Source of the DNA: Bacteroidales bacterium
Lineage (GTDB): Bacteria; Bacteroidota; Bacteroidia; Bacteroidales; JAGOPY01
Reading direction: 5' to 3'
NCBI GenBank assembly: GCA_023229505.1
Contig: JALNZD010000017.1
Location: forward strand, 1-64,000
Length of the DNA: 64,000 nucleotides
The notes below the pieces were generated by a model, which was not told the origin of the DNA, did not search any database, and was given only the letters and a program-made list of their open reading frames with translations. A program made the position numbers and the translations under genes. Shown here in pieces: positions 35,582 to 44,235 of this stretch (position 1 is the first letter of the stretch; every line of letters starts with the position of its first letter).

Positions 35582-36034
35582 ATGAGAATAGTCTTATTAA
35601 TATTAATGTCGGTCATGTTCCTGGCTTCAAATGGCCAGTCTGATGCTGACAAACCGGTTAGCGGAAAGCTTCCGGGACTCCCTTTTGTTTTTGACCAGAA
35701 AGAGTTTGGTGACAGGTTTTCAGTTTTATATTATTCAGAAGATGATTATGATTATTATGTAATAGACCTGACAAAACTTGGCGACAGGTTTGAAAGGATC
35801 TATTTTATGAACCTTACTTATGAAGATTCAATGGTGGTTAATCTTAACCCTGATATTGAAAATGATCAGATTTGGTTTAAGGCCTTTTATCAATATAAAG
35901 AGGCAGAAATCACTTGCCTTTTTAAGGACTTAAAAGAAAAGGCAGATAAAGCCAACCAGGATATGACTGCAGGAGAGAAATCAGTATGGATGGGTAAATT
36001 CGACAAATTCAAAAAAAATAATGGCCATGAATAG
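35582..36034 (+). CDS. Small secreted protein of unknown function
   Basis: This 150-residue protein has a signal peptide (MRIVLLILMSVMFLASNGQ). The mature part is acidic with many aromatic residues (YYSEDDYDYYVIDLTKLGDRF). The frame is open 15 codons upstream of the chosen ATG 35582. The following gene starts 14 bases before this one stops, so the two are translationally linked. It may be an accessory to the large T9SS protein downstream. Confidence 0.65.
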   Translation: MRIVLLILMSVMFLASNGQSDADKPVSGKLPGLPFVFDQKEFGDRFSVLYYSEDDYDYYVIDLTKLGDRFERIYFMNLTYEDSMVVNLNPDIENDQIWFKAFYQYKEAEITCLFKDLKEKADKANQDMTAGEKSVWMGKFDKFKKNNGHE

Positions 36035-38807
36035 AAAGATATTCCTGTTGCTGGGACTATCTCTCCTGGCAGTTGTCAAATTAAGCGGACAAGGCCTGCT
36101 CTGTGAAACTTCCGAACCTTTCTGTACAGGCTCTATTTATACTTTCCCCGCCGGCACAACAGGATCTGCTGAGTATGGCCCTTATTATTTTTGCCTGAGT
36201 ACGCAGCCTGCACCTGCCTGGTACCATATGCTGATCGATAACCCGGGACCGATCACGATTTATATGTTCAGCACGCCGTTGGTAGATATTGATTTCATTT
36301 GCTGGGGGCCTTTCACTGATCCTTTTGCTCCCTGTCCTTATGGACTAACCGAATCCACGGTCGTTGATTGCAGCTATTCGCCTTACCCCACTGAGTACTG
36401 TGTTATCCCAAACGGTCAGACAGGCCAGTATTATATCCTTCTGATCACCAACTATTCCCAGGATCCCTGCGAAATCACTTTTTCACAAACCGGTGGAAGC
36501 GGGAGCACCGACTGTACTATTTTACCTCCCCCGGTGTCAAACAACGGACCTCTTTGTGTTGGGGAAACTTTGAATCTTTATGCTGAAACTGTTCCTGATG
36601 CTTCCTATTGGTGGAGCGGCCCGGCTGGCTTTCTTTCTGCCCAGCAAAATCCGGTGATCCCAAATGTGACTACCGCAAATGCAGGAGATTATTCTTGTAT
36701 CATTACCGTTAATGGCCAGAGCAGCGACCCGGCGATTTCAACCGTGATCATTTACAATCTGCCTACAGCCTCACTTTTAAGCGCGGATACGACTGTATGC
36801 CCGGGTACCCCTGCTTATGCACTTATGCAATTCACGGGTTGGGGACCTTTCAAAGTCTATTACAATGATGGGTCGAATAATTTTGAAGCGACTAACCTTT
36901 ATGGCCCTGTGGATACGATTTTTCTTTTTCCGACGGGTCTGACGACTTATACTTTCACCAAAGTAGAAGATATTCATTGTGAAAGGAACCTTATTTTTAT
37001 GGATCTCATAGCAGAAACTTATCCGGCCACTTCCGGAACGTTAAGCGGGACAAATACTATTTGTGCGGGGGAATCGGCCGGGTTAACCTTTACCCTGGCA
37101 GGGTCGCCACCATGGAGTATTACATATACCGCCAACGGAGCCGATCCTCAGACAGTTGCCGCCAATTCATCGCCATATTTAGTTACGGTTTACCCGACCG
37201 CTACAACCACGTATGCCTTTACTTACCTCGAAGATATTAATTGTACAGGGCAAACCTCAGGCCAGGCAATAGTTACAGTGAACCCTTCTCCGACAACTAA
37301 TGCCGGTACTGATCAGACTATTGCCTATGGAACAACTACTACGCTGAACGGACAGGCTTCAGGAGGGTCAGGTGATTACCAATATTCCTGGGAGCCGGCA
37401 GACAAACTCACAAATCCCAATATTCAGCAGCCAACAACCGTTAATCTTACCGAGTCTACCTTATTTACCCTTACCACTACTGACAATGTGGGAGGATGTT
37501 ACGATACAGATGATATTTTGGTTACCATAACAGGAGGTCCTTTAGGTTGTTACCCTGCAGCATATCCGCCTGCCATTTGCGCCGGGGAGTCTTCTCAATT
37601 AATATCCCTGGCTTCAGGGGGATCCGGAAGCTATACATTCCTCTGGAGTTCAAATCCAGCCGGGTTCAGCTCAACCCTTCCCGACCCGGTGGTGACCCCA
37701 ACGCAAAACACTACATACACCGTTTTAGTTAATGACGGATACAACGTGATTACTGGTAATGCTACTGTTAATGTCCATCAACTACCTGTCCCGGAGGCTG
37801 GTAACGATATCACCATTCCACATGGTACCACCACGGTCCTGCAGGGTTCCGCCACAAGCGGCAGCGGTTCTTATTCCTATCACTGGGAACCTGCCGATAA
37901 ACTGGTGAATCCGGATATAGCCCAACCACACACTTTCAACCTGTTCGCCACAACTCTTTTTACCCTGTATGTGACTGATCTGACTTTTGGTTGCGAGGCA
38001 GCCGCTCCCGACCAGATGACTGTCATTATTTCGGGTGATGCCCTTGCAATTAATCCATCGGTTTCCGATGAGGACATATGCTTTGGCGAGTCGGCACAAC
38101 TCTTTGCACTTGCCGGAGGCGGTTCAGGAACTTACACTTATAGCTGGGTTTCCAGCAATGGTTTTTCTTCTACAATACAAAACCCTGTAATTACACCCCA
38201 GATGCCAGGGGCTTTCATATACACCTGTACCGTCAATGATGGATTTAACTCTGTACAGGGCTCTGTAGCCATAAATGTCAGATCTGTCCCCTTTATTGAC
38301 TTTGGTTTCGGGGACACTACTATTTGCGTTTATGACACAGTGGTGCTTGACGCCGGAAACCCCGGTTCAGAATACGTTTGGTCCAATGGTTCGACCGAAA
38401 GTTGGATCCTGGTGGCTACGACAGGTATTGGATTTGATATGCAAACCCATTCGGTTACCGTTACCAATCCTTCAGGATGCCAATTAGAAGCAACTGTTAA
38501 TGTGATATTCGATTTTTCAGCCTGTAATGGTATTGAAGGAGATGAGACCGGGAAACTTTGCCGTATTTATCCAAACCCCGGAGATGGAACTTTACACCTT
38601 GTTTTCCAACCCGGTGTCAAAGAAGCTATAGTCAGCGCCAGCAATTTACTCGGGCAGAATATCTGTGGGCCATATCATTTTGATGGCCTGGATAAAAAAA
38701 GTGAAGTCATTATTAATATTGGGAATCAGCCTGAAGGGGTATATTTTATCCATATAAAAAACAATGTTTCGGTTTTATATACAACTAAATATATTTTAAG
38801 AAGATAA
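36021..38807 (+). CDS. T9SS-secreted multidomain adhesin-like protein
   Basis: This 928-residue protein has a signal peptide (to about residue 23, SGQG). An N-terminal domain with SEPFCTGSIYTFPAG and IDFICWGPFTDPF is followed by Ig/PKD-like modules: LCVGETLNL, TICAGESAGL, ICAGESSQL and ICFGESAQL, alternating with AGTDQTIAYGTTTTLNG and AGNDITIPHGTTTVLQG. The C-terminus (CRIYPNPGDGTLHLVF to YILRR) is a type A sorting domain. Modules match those of the 921-residue protein so closely that the two are probably duplicates or exchange segments. ATG 36027 is an alternative start. Confidence 0.85.
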   Translation: MAMNRKIFLLLGLSLLAVVKLSGQGLLCETSEPFCTGSIYTFPAGTTGSAEYGPYYFCLSTQPAPAWYHMLIDNPGPITIYMFSTPLVDIDFICWGPFTDPFAPCPYGLTESTVVDCSYSPYPTEYCVIPNGQTGQYYILLITNYSQDPCEITFSQTGGSGSTDCTILPPPVSNNGPLCVGETLNLYAETVPDASYWWSGPAGFLSAQQNPVIPNVTTANAGDYSCIITVNGQSSDPAISTVIIYNLPTASLLSADTTVCPGTPAYALMQFTGWGPFKVYYNDGSNNFEATNLYGPVDTIFLFPTGLTTYTFTKVEDIHCERNLIFMDLIAETYPATSGTLSGTNTICAGESAGLTFTLAGSPPWSITYTANGADPQTVAANSSPYLVTVYPTATTTYAFTYLEDINCTGQTSGQAIVTVNPSPTTNAGTDQTIAYGTTTTLNGQASGGSGDYQYSWEPADKLTNPNIQQPTTVNLTESTLFTLTTTDNVGGCYDTDDILVTITGGPLGCYPAAYPPAICAGESSQLISLASGGSGSYTFLWSSNPAGFSSTLPDPVVTPTQNTTYTVLVNDGYNVITGNATVNVHQLPVPEAGNDITIPHGTTTVLQGSATSGSGSYSYHWEPADKLVNPDIAQPHTFNLFATTLFTLYVTDLTFGCEAAAPDQMTVIISGDALAINPSVSDEDICFGESAQLFALAGGGSGTYTYSWVSSNGFSSTIQNPVITPQMPGAFIYTCTVNDGFNSVQGSVAINVRSVPFIDFGFGDTTICVYDTVVLDAGNPGSEYVWSNGSTESWILVATTGIGFDMQTHSVTVTNPSGCQLEATVNVIFDFSACNGIEGDETGKLCRIYPNPGDGTLHLVFQPGVKEAIVSASNLLGQNICGPYHFDGLDKKSEVIINIGNQPEGVYFIHIKNNVSVLYTTKYILRR

Positions 38808-38832
38808 TTTTGCCATGGCTTTCCGCCTGGTG

Positions 38833-38858
38833 GCCGGGTAAAGACTCATTTGCCCGGC
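38833..38858 (+). terminator. Strong hairpin after the 928-residue gene
   Basis: GCCGGGTAAA (38833-38842) and TTTGCCCGGC (38849-38858) form a 10-bp stem with one T-G wobble and a 6-base loop. It lies 26 bases after the stop codon. There is no T run, so factor-independent termination is uncertain. Confidence 0.5.
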
Positions 38859-38876
38859 TGATTATACGGAAAATGT

Positions 38877-38884
38877 TACCTTTG
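38877..38884 (+). promoter_or_regulatory. -7 box upstream of the 661-residue T9SS protein
   Basis: TACCTTTG is a full TAnnTTTG match, 47 bases before the ATG at 38932. The nearest TTTG (38849-38852) is 24 bases upstream, a little far for a -33 element. Confidence 0.4.
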
Positions 38885-38931
38885 GCCATCCTAAAAACCC
38901 AACAATCATTCATTAAATTACAAATCCCAGC

Positions 38932-40917
38932 ATGAATAAGAGCGTTTCCCGAAACTATTACTACTATTTAACAATTCTGGTACTGGCGGCATTCATTTTG
39001 ATTGCTCCCGGGAATTTATTTTCTCAGGGTTATCTAAAAGCCGAGGTTCGTAATACTAACTGCACTGTTGCCAGCCACGAAGCAGACCGTTGGTTTTTCG
39101 GACAAAATGCCGGCCTGGATTTCAGGCCTCAGGATCCGGTACCTGACGTGACAAATTTTCTGATGAATATCCCGACCAGTCCTGCAGTAATGGCCGACAG
39201 CATGGGTAACATATTATTCTATACTGACGGAACTAAAGTCTGGGACCGGATGGGTGGTCTTATGCCCAACGGTTCCGGCCTGCACGGTTTTGTGGGCTAT
39301 ACGATGCCGGTTCTTATCGTTCCAAAGCCGGGAAGTGATAGTATATACTATATCTTTACGACACATCGCCCCAAGCAGAATCCCAGCGATCCACAGACTA
39401 TTTACGGTTTCGAATATAATGAACTCAATCTGAACAGGAACGGTGGCCTGGGAGATATCACCAGGAAGAATAAGATACTGCTCCAACCCGAAGTTTCTTC
39501 GAAATTATCCGCGATCCAACATAGTAATGGAAAAGATTATTGGGTTGTGGCTCACAGGTTTAACTCAAATGAGTTTTACTCCTTCGCGGTCACCTCAAAT
39601 GGGGTAGATACCACCAATTATGTCAGTAGTACTATTGGGACCGTTCATTCGGCACCCGGAGAAACTAATAATGGTATTGGTTTTATGAAAATCAGCCCGG
39701 ACGGTTCCAAACTTGCCTTGGCCATCCACGGTTCAGATATTTATGAAATTTTCAACTTTGATGCATCTAATGGAAGAGTAACCGATGCCGTCACTTCTTC
39801 ACAGGTTTTTAATGAAGCCTATGGCATAGAATTCTCATCCGATTCAAGGTATTTATATGCAACCACTACGTCCACGAGCCTTCCACAGCCGAACTTTACA
39901 CCGCCATCCTACCTGTTCCAGTTCGATGTAAGCTTGGGAAACGCCATCTTCAATAATTATGATACTATAGCTTCTGATACACTTGGAAGTTATTTCGGAG
40001 GAATCCAATTGGGAACCGACGGTAGGATTTATGTGTCCAGGTCACCTAATGGTTCCGCTGCATTAGCGGTGATTCAAAATCCTAAAAGACCTGGCACGAC
40101 CTGTAATTTCACAGCAAATGCAATGGACCTGCAGGGAAAAAGAAGCCGCTTCGGCTTTCCGAATTTCATGCAATCCTATTTCGACCTGCCACACTTTGAT
40201 GTGGAAAATATTTGTTTTGCCGACACAACCATTTTCACCCTGCAGAATAATTCGAATATTGGTAATGTCTCCTGGCAGTTTGGTGATCCTGCCAGTAGCT
40301 CTAATTCTTCAACAGCAGTCCAGCCGGATCATGTTTTCTCCGGCCCCGGTTCCTATACCGTGCAGGTTACGGAGACCTATAACGGCGTAACATACGGTCC
40401 ATATTTTGAATCAGTGGTTGTCAATGAATTACCTTCTGTCAACATCGGCGATACGGTATATATGTACCCCGGTTCCCCGATCCTGCTTAATGCTGGCGAA
40501 GGATATGCCTCATACGAGTGGTCAACCGGCGAGAATACCCAGGTGGTGAAAATCAATGAGTCCGGGACTTATTGGGTAACTGTACAAAATGCACTTTGCT
40601 GTTATAATATCGACACAGTCCTCGTAATCTACTTCGATGTAATTGTACCCAATGCTTTCCGCCCTGGGGGAGTCAATAATGTTTTCAAAGCTTATGCATC
40701 TTCCCTGGAAGCTGTTGAGAACTTCACGATGTACATATACAACCGATGGGGCCAGCAGATCTACGTGAGCAACGATATCACACAGGGTTGGGATGGTAAA
40801 ATAAATGGCAAGGATGCTCCTGGTGATGTCTATGTATGGTTGATTAATTATGATGTAGAAAGAGAAGGAAAAACAGAACGGATTGCTTATAAAGGAAATG
40901 TGATCCTTTTGAGATGA
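38932..40917 (+). CDS. T9SS type B protein with propeller-like and PKD domains
   Basis: This is a 661-residue secreted protein. After a signal peptide (to about residue 32, NLFSQG) there is a large beta-propeller-like region (RWFFGQNAGLDFRP, FMKISPDGSKLALAIH, GIEFSSDSRYLYATT). A PKD domain follows (VSWQFGDPASSSN, HVFSGPGSYTVQV), then an Ig-like segment. The C-terminus is the gliding-motility-associated type B sorting domain (VPNAFRPGGVNNVFKAY, YNRWGQQIYVS, GDVYVWLINYD). Type B proteins are usually released or attached through a different route from type A cargo. Confidence 0.88.
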   Translation: MNKSVSRNYYYYLTILVLAAFILIAPGNLFSQGYLKAEVRNTNCTVASHEADRWFFGQNAGLDFRPQDPVPDVTNFLMNIPTSPAVMADSMGNILFYTDGTKVWDRMGGLMPNGSGLHGFVGYTMPVLIVPKPGSDSIYYIFTTHRPKQNPSDPQTIYGFEYNELNLNRNGGLGDITRKNKILLQPEVSSKLSAIQHSNGKDYWVVAHRFNSNEFYSFAVTSNGVDTTNYVSSTIGTVHSAPGETNNGIGFMKISPDGSKLALAIHGSDIYEIFNFDASNGRVTDAVTSSQVFNEAYGIEFSSDSRYLYATTTSTSLPQPNFTPPSYLFQFDVSLGNAIFNNYDTIASDTLGSYFGGIQLGTDGRIYVSRSPNGSAALAVIQNPKRPGTTCNFTANAMDLQGKRSRFGFPNFMQSYFDLPHFDVENICFADTTIFTLQNNSNIGNVSWQFGDPASSSNSSTAVQPDHVFSGPGSYTVQVTETYNGVTYGPYFESVVVNELPSVNIGDTVYMYPGSPILLNAGEGYASYEWSTGENTQVVKINESGTYWVTVQNALCCYNIDTVLVIYFDVIVPNAFRPGGVNNVFKAYASSLEAVENFTMYIYNRWGQQIYVSNDITQGWDGKINGKDAPGDVYVWLINYDVEREGKTERIAYKGNVILLR

Positions 40918-40918
40918 G

Positions 40919-43066
40919 ATGGATAAGAAGTATTACATTACCATAGCCGAAGAACTAAATGTATCCACCGGGCAGGTTATCAATACTGCAGCCTTATTGG
41001 AAAGCGGTGCGACCGTACCTTTCATAGCCAGATACCGCAAAGAGCTTACCGGCAGCCTTGATGAGGTGGCCATCACCCATATACGTGACCGGCTGAAACA
41101 ATTGCAGGAACTGGATAAACGCCGGGATGCGATTCTCAAAAGCATTGAAGAACAAGGCATGCTTACCGACCAGCTCCGGGAACAACTGATGGAAGCCCTT
41201 ACAATGACCGAACTTGAGGATCTTTACCTGCCATATAAGCCAAAGAAAAGGACGCGTGCTGCCATAGCACGTGAAAAAGGACTGGAACCACTGGCCAGGA
41301 TCATTATGGCCAAACGGGAGCCTGATCTTTACCGTAAGGCGGGTTTATTCATTAATCCTGAGAAAGGCGTGGCCAATGAAGAAGATGCACTGGCAGGTGC
41401 AAGGGATATCATTGCAGAATGGATTAACGAAAACAGATATGCAAGGGTAAGGATCCGTAAATTATTTTACAGGGATGGGGTGATATCATCTCATGTTATC
41501 AAAGGCAAAGAACTTGAAGGGATCAATTATCAGAATTATTATGAATGGCAGGAACCGGTAATGAAAGCCCCTTCACACCGTTATCTTGCCATGATGAGGG
41601 GAGAGGCTGAAGGATTTTTGCGGAACAGTATTCAGCCCCCGAAAGAAAAAGCAATCATTGAGCTGGAAGATATTTTCCTTAAAAATAGTACCGAAGACTG
41701 TGCGGAACAAATCCGTGAAGCTATTTATGACTCTTATTCCCGGCTTCTTCAGTCTTCCATGGAAACCGGGATTAAGGCTGCTGCCAAAGAGAAGGCAGAT
41801 CATCATGCCATCATGGTATTTACCGATAACCTCAAGCAGTTGTTAATGCTGCCTCCACTCGGTCAGAAAAATGTTTTGGCAATAGATCCGGGCTTTCGAA
41901 CAGGATGTAAAATAGTTTGCCTGGATAAGCAAGGTAACCTGCTGCACAATGAAACTATCTATCCTCATCCCCCGGAAAACCAGGTCAGACTGGCAGAAAA
42001 AAAGATCCTGAGCCTGATCGATGCCTATAAAATTGAAGCCATTGCCATTGGCAACGGGACAGCCGGTCGCGAGACCGAGCGTTTTGTCCGCAATATCCGG
42101 TTTGACAAGGATCTGATAGCAGTTATGGTCAATGAAAGCGGCGCATCAGTTTACTCTGCTTCAAAAATTGCCCGGGAGGAGTTTCCGGAATATGACGTAA
42201 CCGTGAGAGGTGCTGTTTCCATTGGGCGCAGGCTCATGGACCCCCTTGCCGAACTGGTCAAAATCGACCCGAAATCGATAGGTGTGGGGCAATACCAGCA
42301 CGATGTGAACCAGAACGCCCTGCAGCAGAGCCTTGAAGATACTGTGACCATTTGTGTCAACCAGGTAGGCGTTGAAGTTAATACGGCCAGTAAAGAGCTG
42401 CTGTCATTTGTCTCAGGTGTTGGCCCGGCGTTAGCGCAGAATATTGTCAATTTTCGCAAGAAAAACGGACCTTTCACTTCAAGGGAGGAATTTAAAAAAG
42501 TTACAAGGTTCGGTGATAAAGCATTCGAGCAGGCCGCAGGTTTTCTGAGGATCAGAAATGCCCCTAACCCGCTCGACAGGAGCGCGGTGCACCCGGAAAG
42601 CTACCACGTAGTTTATAAAATGGCAAAACAGGCTCAGATTACCGTGGAAGAATTGATAATAAATGAAGAAGCACGGAACATAATAAACCTGGCAGATTAC
42701 GTTAATGATAAAACAGGGCTTCCAACCCTTAACGATATCATGCAGGAACTAGCCAAACCCGGACGCGACCCCAGGGAAAAATTCGACCTGTTCGAATTTG
42801 CAAAAGGGGTCAATGGAATTGAAGACTTGATACCCGGGATGGTGCTTCCGGGAATCGTAACAAATATTACCGCTTTTGGAGCTTTTATTGATATCGGGGT
42901 GCACCAGGACGGATTGGTTCATGTCAGCCAGATGGCTGATAAGTTTGTCCGGGACCCAAAAGAGATCGTCAAAATAAATCAGAAAGTGCAGGTAAGGGTG
43001 CTTGAAGTGGATAAAGAGAGGAGAAGGATCAACCTGTCGATGAAAGAAGTGAAAAGTGAAAAGTGA
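40919..43066 (+). CDS. tex: Tex-family RNA-binding transcription accessory protein
   Basis: This 715-residue cytoplasmic protein has the Tex layout: N-terminal helical domain (VPFIARYRKELTGSLDE), a YqgF/RuvC-like domain from about residue 318 (VLAIDPGFRTGCKIVCLD), helix-hairpin-helix motifs (LLSFVSGVGPALAQNIV), and a C-terminal S1 RNA-binding domain (GMVLPGIVTNITAFGAFIDIGVHQDGLVHVSQM). The last residues KSEK are encoded by a heptad array that also forms the start of the next gene. Confidence 0.95.
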   Translation: MDKKYYITIAEELNVSTGQVINTAALLESGATVPFIARYRKELTGSLDEVAITHIRDRLKQLQELDKRRDAILKSIEEQGMLTDQLREQLMEALTMTELEDLYLPYKPKKRTRAAIAREKGLEPLARIIMAKREPDLYRKAGLFINPEKGVANEEDALAGARDIIAEWINENRYARVRIRKLFYRDGVISSHVIKGKELEGINYQNYYEWQEPVMKAPSHRYLAMMRGEAEGFLRNSIQPPKEKAIIELEDIFLKNSTEDCAEQIREAIYDSYSRLLQSSMETGIKAAAKEKADHHAIMVFTDNLKQLLMLPPLGQKNVLAIDPGFRTGCKIVCLDKQGNLLHNETIYPHPPENQVRLAEKKILSLIDAYKIEAIAIGNGTAGRETERFVRNIRFDKDLIAVMVNESGASVYSASKIAREEFPEYDVTVRGAVSIGRRLMDPLAELVKIDPKSIGVGQYQHDVNQNALQQSLEDTVTICVNQVGVEVNTASKELLSFVSGVGPALAQNIVNFRKKNGPFTSREEFKKVTRFGDKAFEQAAGFLRIRNAPNPLDRSAVHPESYHVVYKMAKQAQITVEELIINEEARNIINLADYVNDKTGLPTLNDIMQELAKPGRDPREKFDLFEFAKGVNGIEDLIPGMVLPGIVTNITAFGAFIDIGVHQDGLVHVSQMADKFVRDPKEIVKINQKVQVRVLEVDKERRRINLSMKEVKSEK

Positions 43067-43075
43067 AAAATGAAC
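43048..43075 (+). repeat. Heptad array bridging tex and the next gene
   Basis: agtgaaa occurs three times and is followed by aatgaac, all in register. The tex stop codon and the GTG start of the following gene both lie in this array. Confidence 0.9.
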
Positions 43076-43749
43076 TGAAATATCTTTTAATAGTTTCCCT
43101 GCTCTTAGCCCTAAGCTCTCCGCTCTCTGCCCAGCGGTTCAAAGGTGCGGTGATGGGTGGAATGAATCTTTCACAGGTCGATGGTGATGAAGTTTATGGA
43201 TATAAAAGGGTCGGCGGGCATTTTGGGCTGGCTGCCATTCTCCCGATTAAAAAGTGGGACATCACACTGGAAACGATTTTTAACCAGAAAGGAGCAAGAG
43301 AAAAACAGCAGTATACCTTATATGATTCTACTGAAAATCTTAAATATACAGGTGAATATAATTTGAGACTTAATTATGTCGAAGTGCCTTTGATGGCCCA
43401 TTATACAGATAGGGAACGTTATACAGCCGGATTAGGATTTTCATATGGGCGACTTGTTTCTAGTTCAGAAATAGAACATGGAGATTTAATTCCTCCTTAT
43501 TCAGATACTGTTGAATTTAATAAAAACGATTTCAATATTCTTGTTGATTTACAAATTAGGGTGTGGAAACAATTAAAGTTTAATATCCGTTTTGCTTATT
43601 CATTGATACCGATTAGAGAAAGAACATTTTATGATATCTTTTATAAAACTGATCCGCCCTGGACACGCAAACAATATAACAACATGTTGACATTCCGGCT
43701 GGTTTATGTTATTAATGAAAAAGTTCCGGAACGGAAGGTAAAACAGTGA
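43063..43749 (+). CDS. Outer-membrane beta-barrel protein (PorT-like family)
   Basis: This 228-residue protein has a signal peptide (to about residue 24, PLSAQ) and alternating strands of a small outer-membrane barrel: FKGAVMGGMNLSQVDGDEVYGYKRVG is typical of the OMP_b-brl_2 (PorT-like) family. The GTG start overlaps the tex stop. Both the beginning and end of the gene lie in short-repeat arrays. PorT itself is part of T9SS, but this protein cannot be equated with PorT from sequence alone. Confidence 0.75.
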   Translation: MKNELKYLLIVSLLLALSSPLSAQRFKGAVMGGMNLSQVDGDEVYGYKRVGGHFGLAAILPIKKWDITLETIFNQKGAREKQQYTLYDSTENLKYTGEYNLRLNYVEVPLMAHYTDRERYTAGLGFSYGRLVSSSEIEHGDLIPPYSDTVEFNKNDFNILVDLQIRVWKQLKFNIRFAYSLIPIRERTFYDIFYKTDPPWTRKQYNNMLTFRLVYVINEKVPERKVKQ

Positions 43750-43789
43750 AACAGTGAAACAGTGAAACAGTGAAACGGTGGAACGGTGA
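43742..43789. repeat. Octad array after the barrel protein gene
   Basis: Six 8-base units in register: aacagtga four times, then aacggtgg and aacggtga. The stop codon of the preceding gene is part of the first unit. Confidence 0.9.
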
Positions 43790-43810
43790 AACAATATCGA
43801 GATTTTTATA

Positions 43811-43832
43811 CCACTAACCACTAACCACTAAC
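43811..43832. repeat. Heptad array at the 3' end of the tag fragment
   Basis: Three units of ccactaa plus a partial unit. The stop codon of the tag fragment (complement) lies within it. Confidence 0.9.
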
Positions 43833-44111
43833 CTCCCTGTACCGAAAGCACCCAACGACATGATCGTTCACCATACCTGCAGCCTGCATAAAAGCATAAC
43901 AAATTGTTGATCCGACAAATTTAAATCCTCTTTTAGTCAGGTCTTTACTCATAATATCCGAAATTCCGGTCTTTGCAGGTAATTCAGAAAGAGATTGCCA
44001 CGAATTCATTAATGGTTGAAAATTTACAAATGACCAGATATATTTATCAAATGACCCGAATTCTTTTTGCACTTCACGGATCCTTGATCCAGGCACAGCG
44101 CGGTTTTTCAT
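43821..44111 (-). pseudogene. tag: DNA-3-methyladenine glycosylase I, C-terminal half only
   Basis: The 96 codons match only the second half of Tag, a base-excision glycosylase of about 190 residues: VQKEFGSFDKYIWSFVNFQP, MSKDLTKRGFKFVGSTICYA and FMQAAGMVNDHVVGCFRY. The N-terminal half with the CxWC-type zinc snap and the catalytic helix is missing, and upstream is only a heptad array. The usual NDHLVDCF reads NDHVVGCF, losing an Asp. The fragment begins with an ATG and ends in repeat-encoded VSG. Activity is not expected; it is a remnant of a deletion. Confidence 0.8.
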
Positions 44112-44118
44112 CGTTGAT

Positions 44119-44174
44119 GGTCATTGGTTAGTGGTTATTTGTTATTGGTCATTGGTTGTAAATAGGTAGTTGTA
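44119..44174. repeat. Degenerate phase-locked heptad array upstream of the tag fragment
   Basis: Eight heptads in register: ggtcatt, ggttagt, ggttatt, tgttatt, ggtcatt, ggttgta, aataggt, agttgta. It begins 8 bases from the truncated tag ATG and runs into the 30-bp palindrome. Confidence 0.75.
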
Positions 44175-44200
44175 GGGTTCACCGGCCGGTGAACCCTACA
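44171..44200. repeat. Perfect 30-bp palindrome, REP-like
   Basis: The left arm tgtagggttcaccgg (44171-44185) is followed at once by its exact reverse complement (44186-44200). The GTAG at the foot of the stem is a hallmark of REP elements that are mobilised by REP-associated tyrosine transposases. Heptad arrays flank it on both sides (44119-44174 and 44208-44235). Confidence 0.8.
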
Positions 44201-44207
44201 GGCGAAT

Positions 44208-44235
44208 CTACTGTCAACTGCCAACTGCCTACTTC
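44208..44235. repeat. Short heptad array at the 3' end of the amidotransferase gene
   Basis: Units ctactgt, caactgc, caactgc, ctacttc in register. The stop codon of the amidotransferase (44229-44231, complement) is inside. Confidence 0.75.

Noticed and set aside
43063..43749. Naming the small barrel protein PorT
   Set aside because: The OMP_b-brl_2 family is large, and the sequence and context do not single out PorT.
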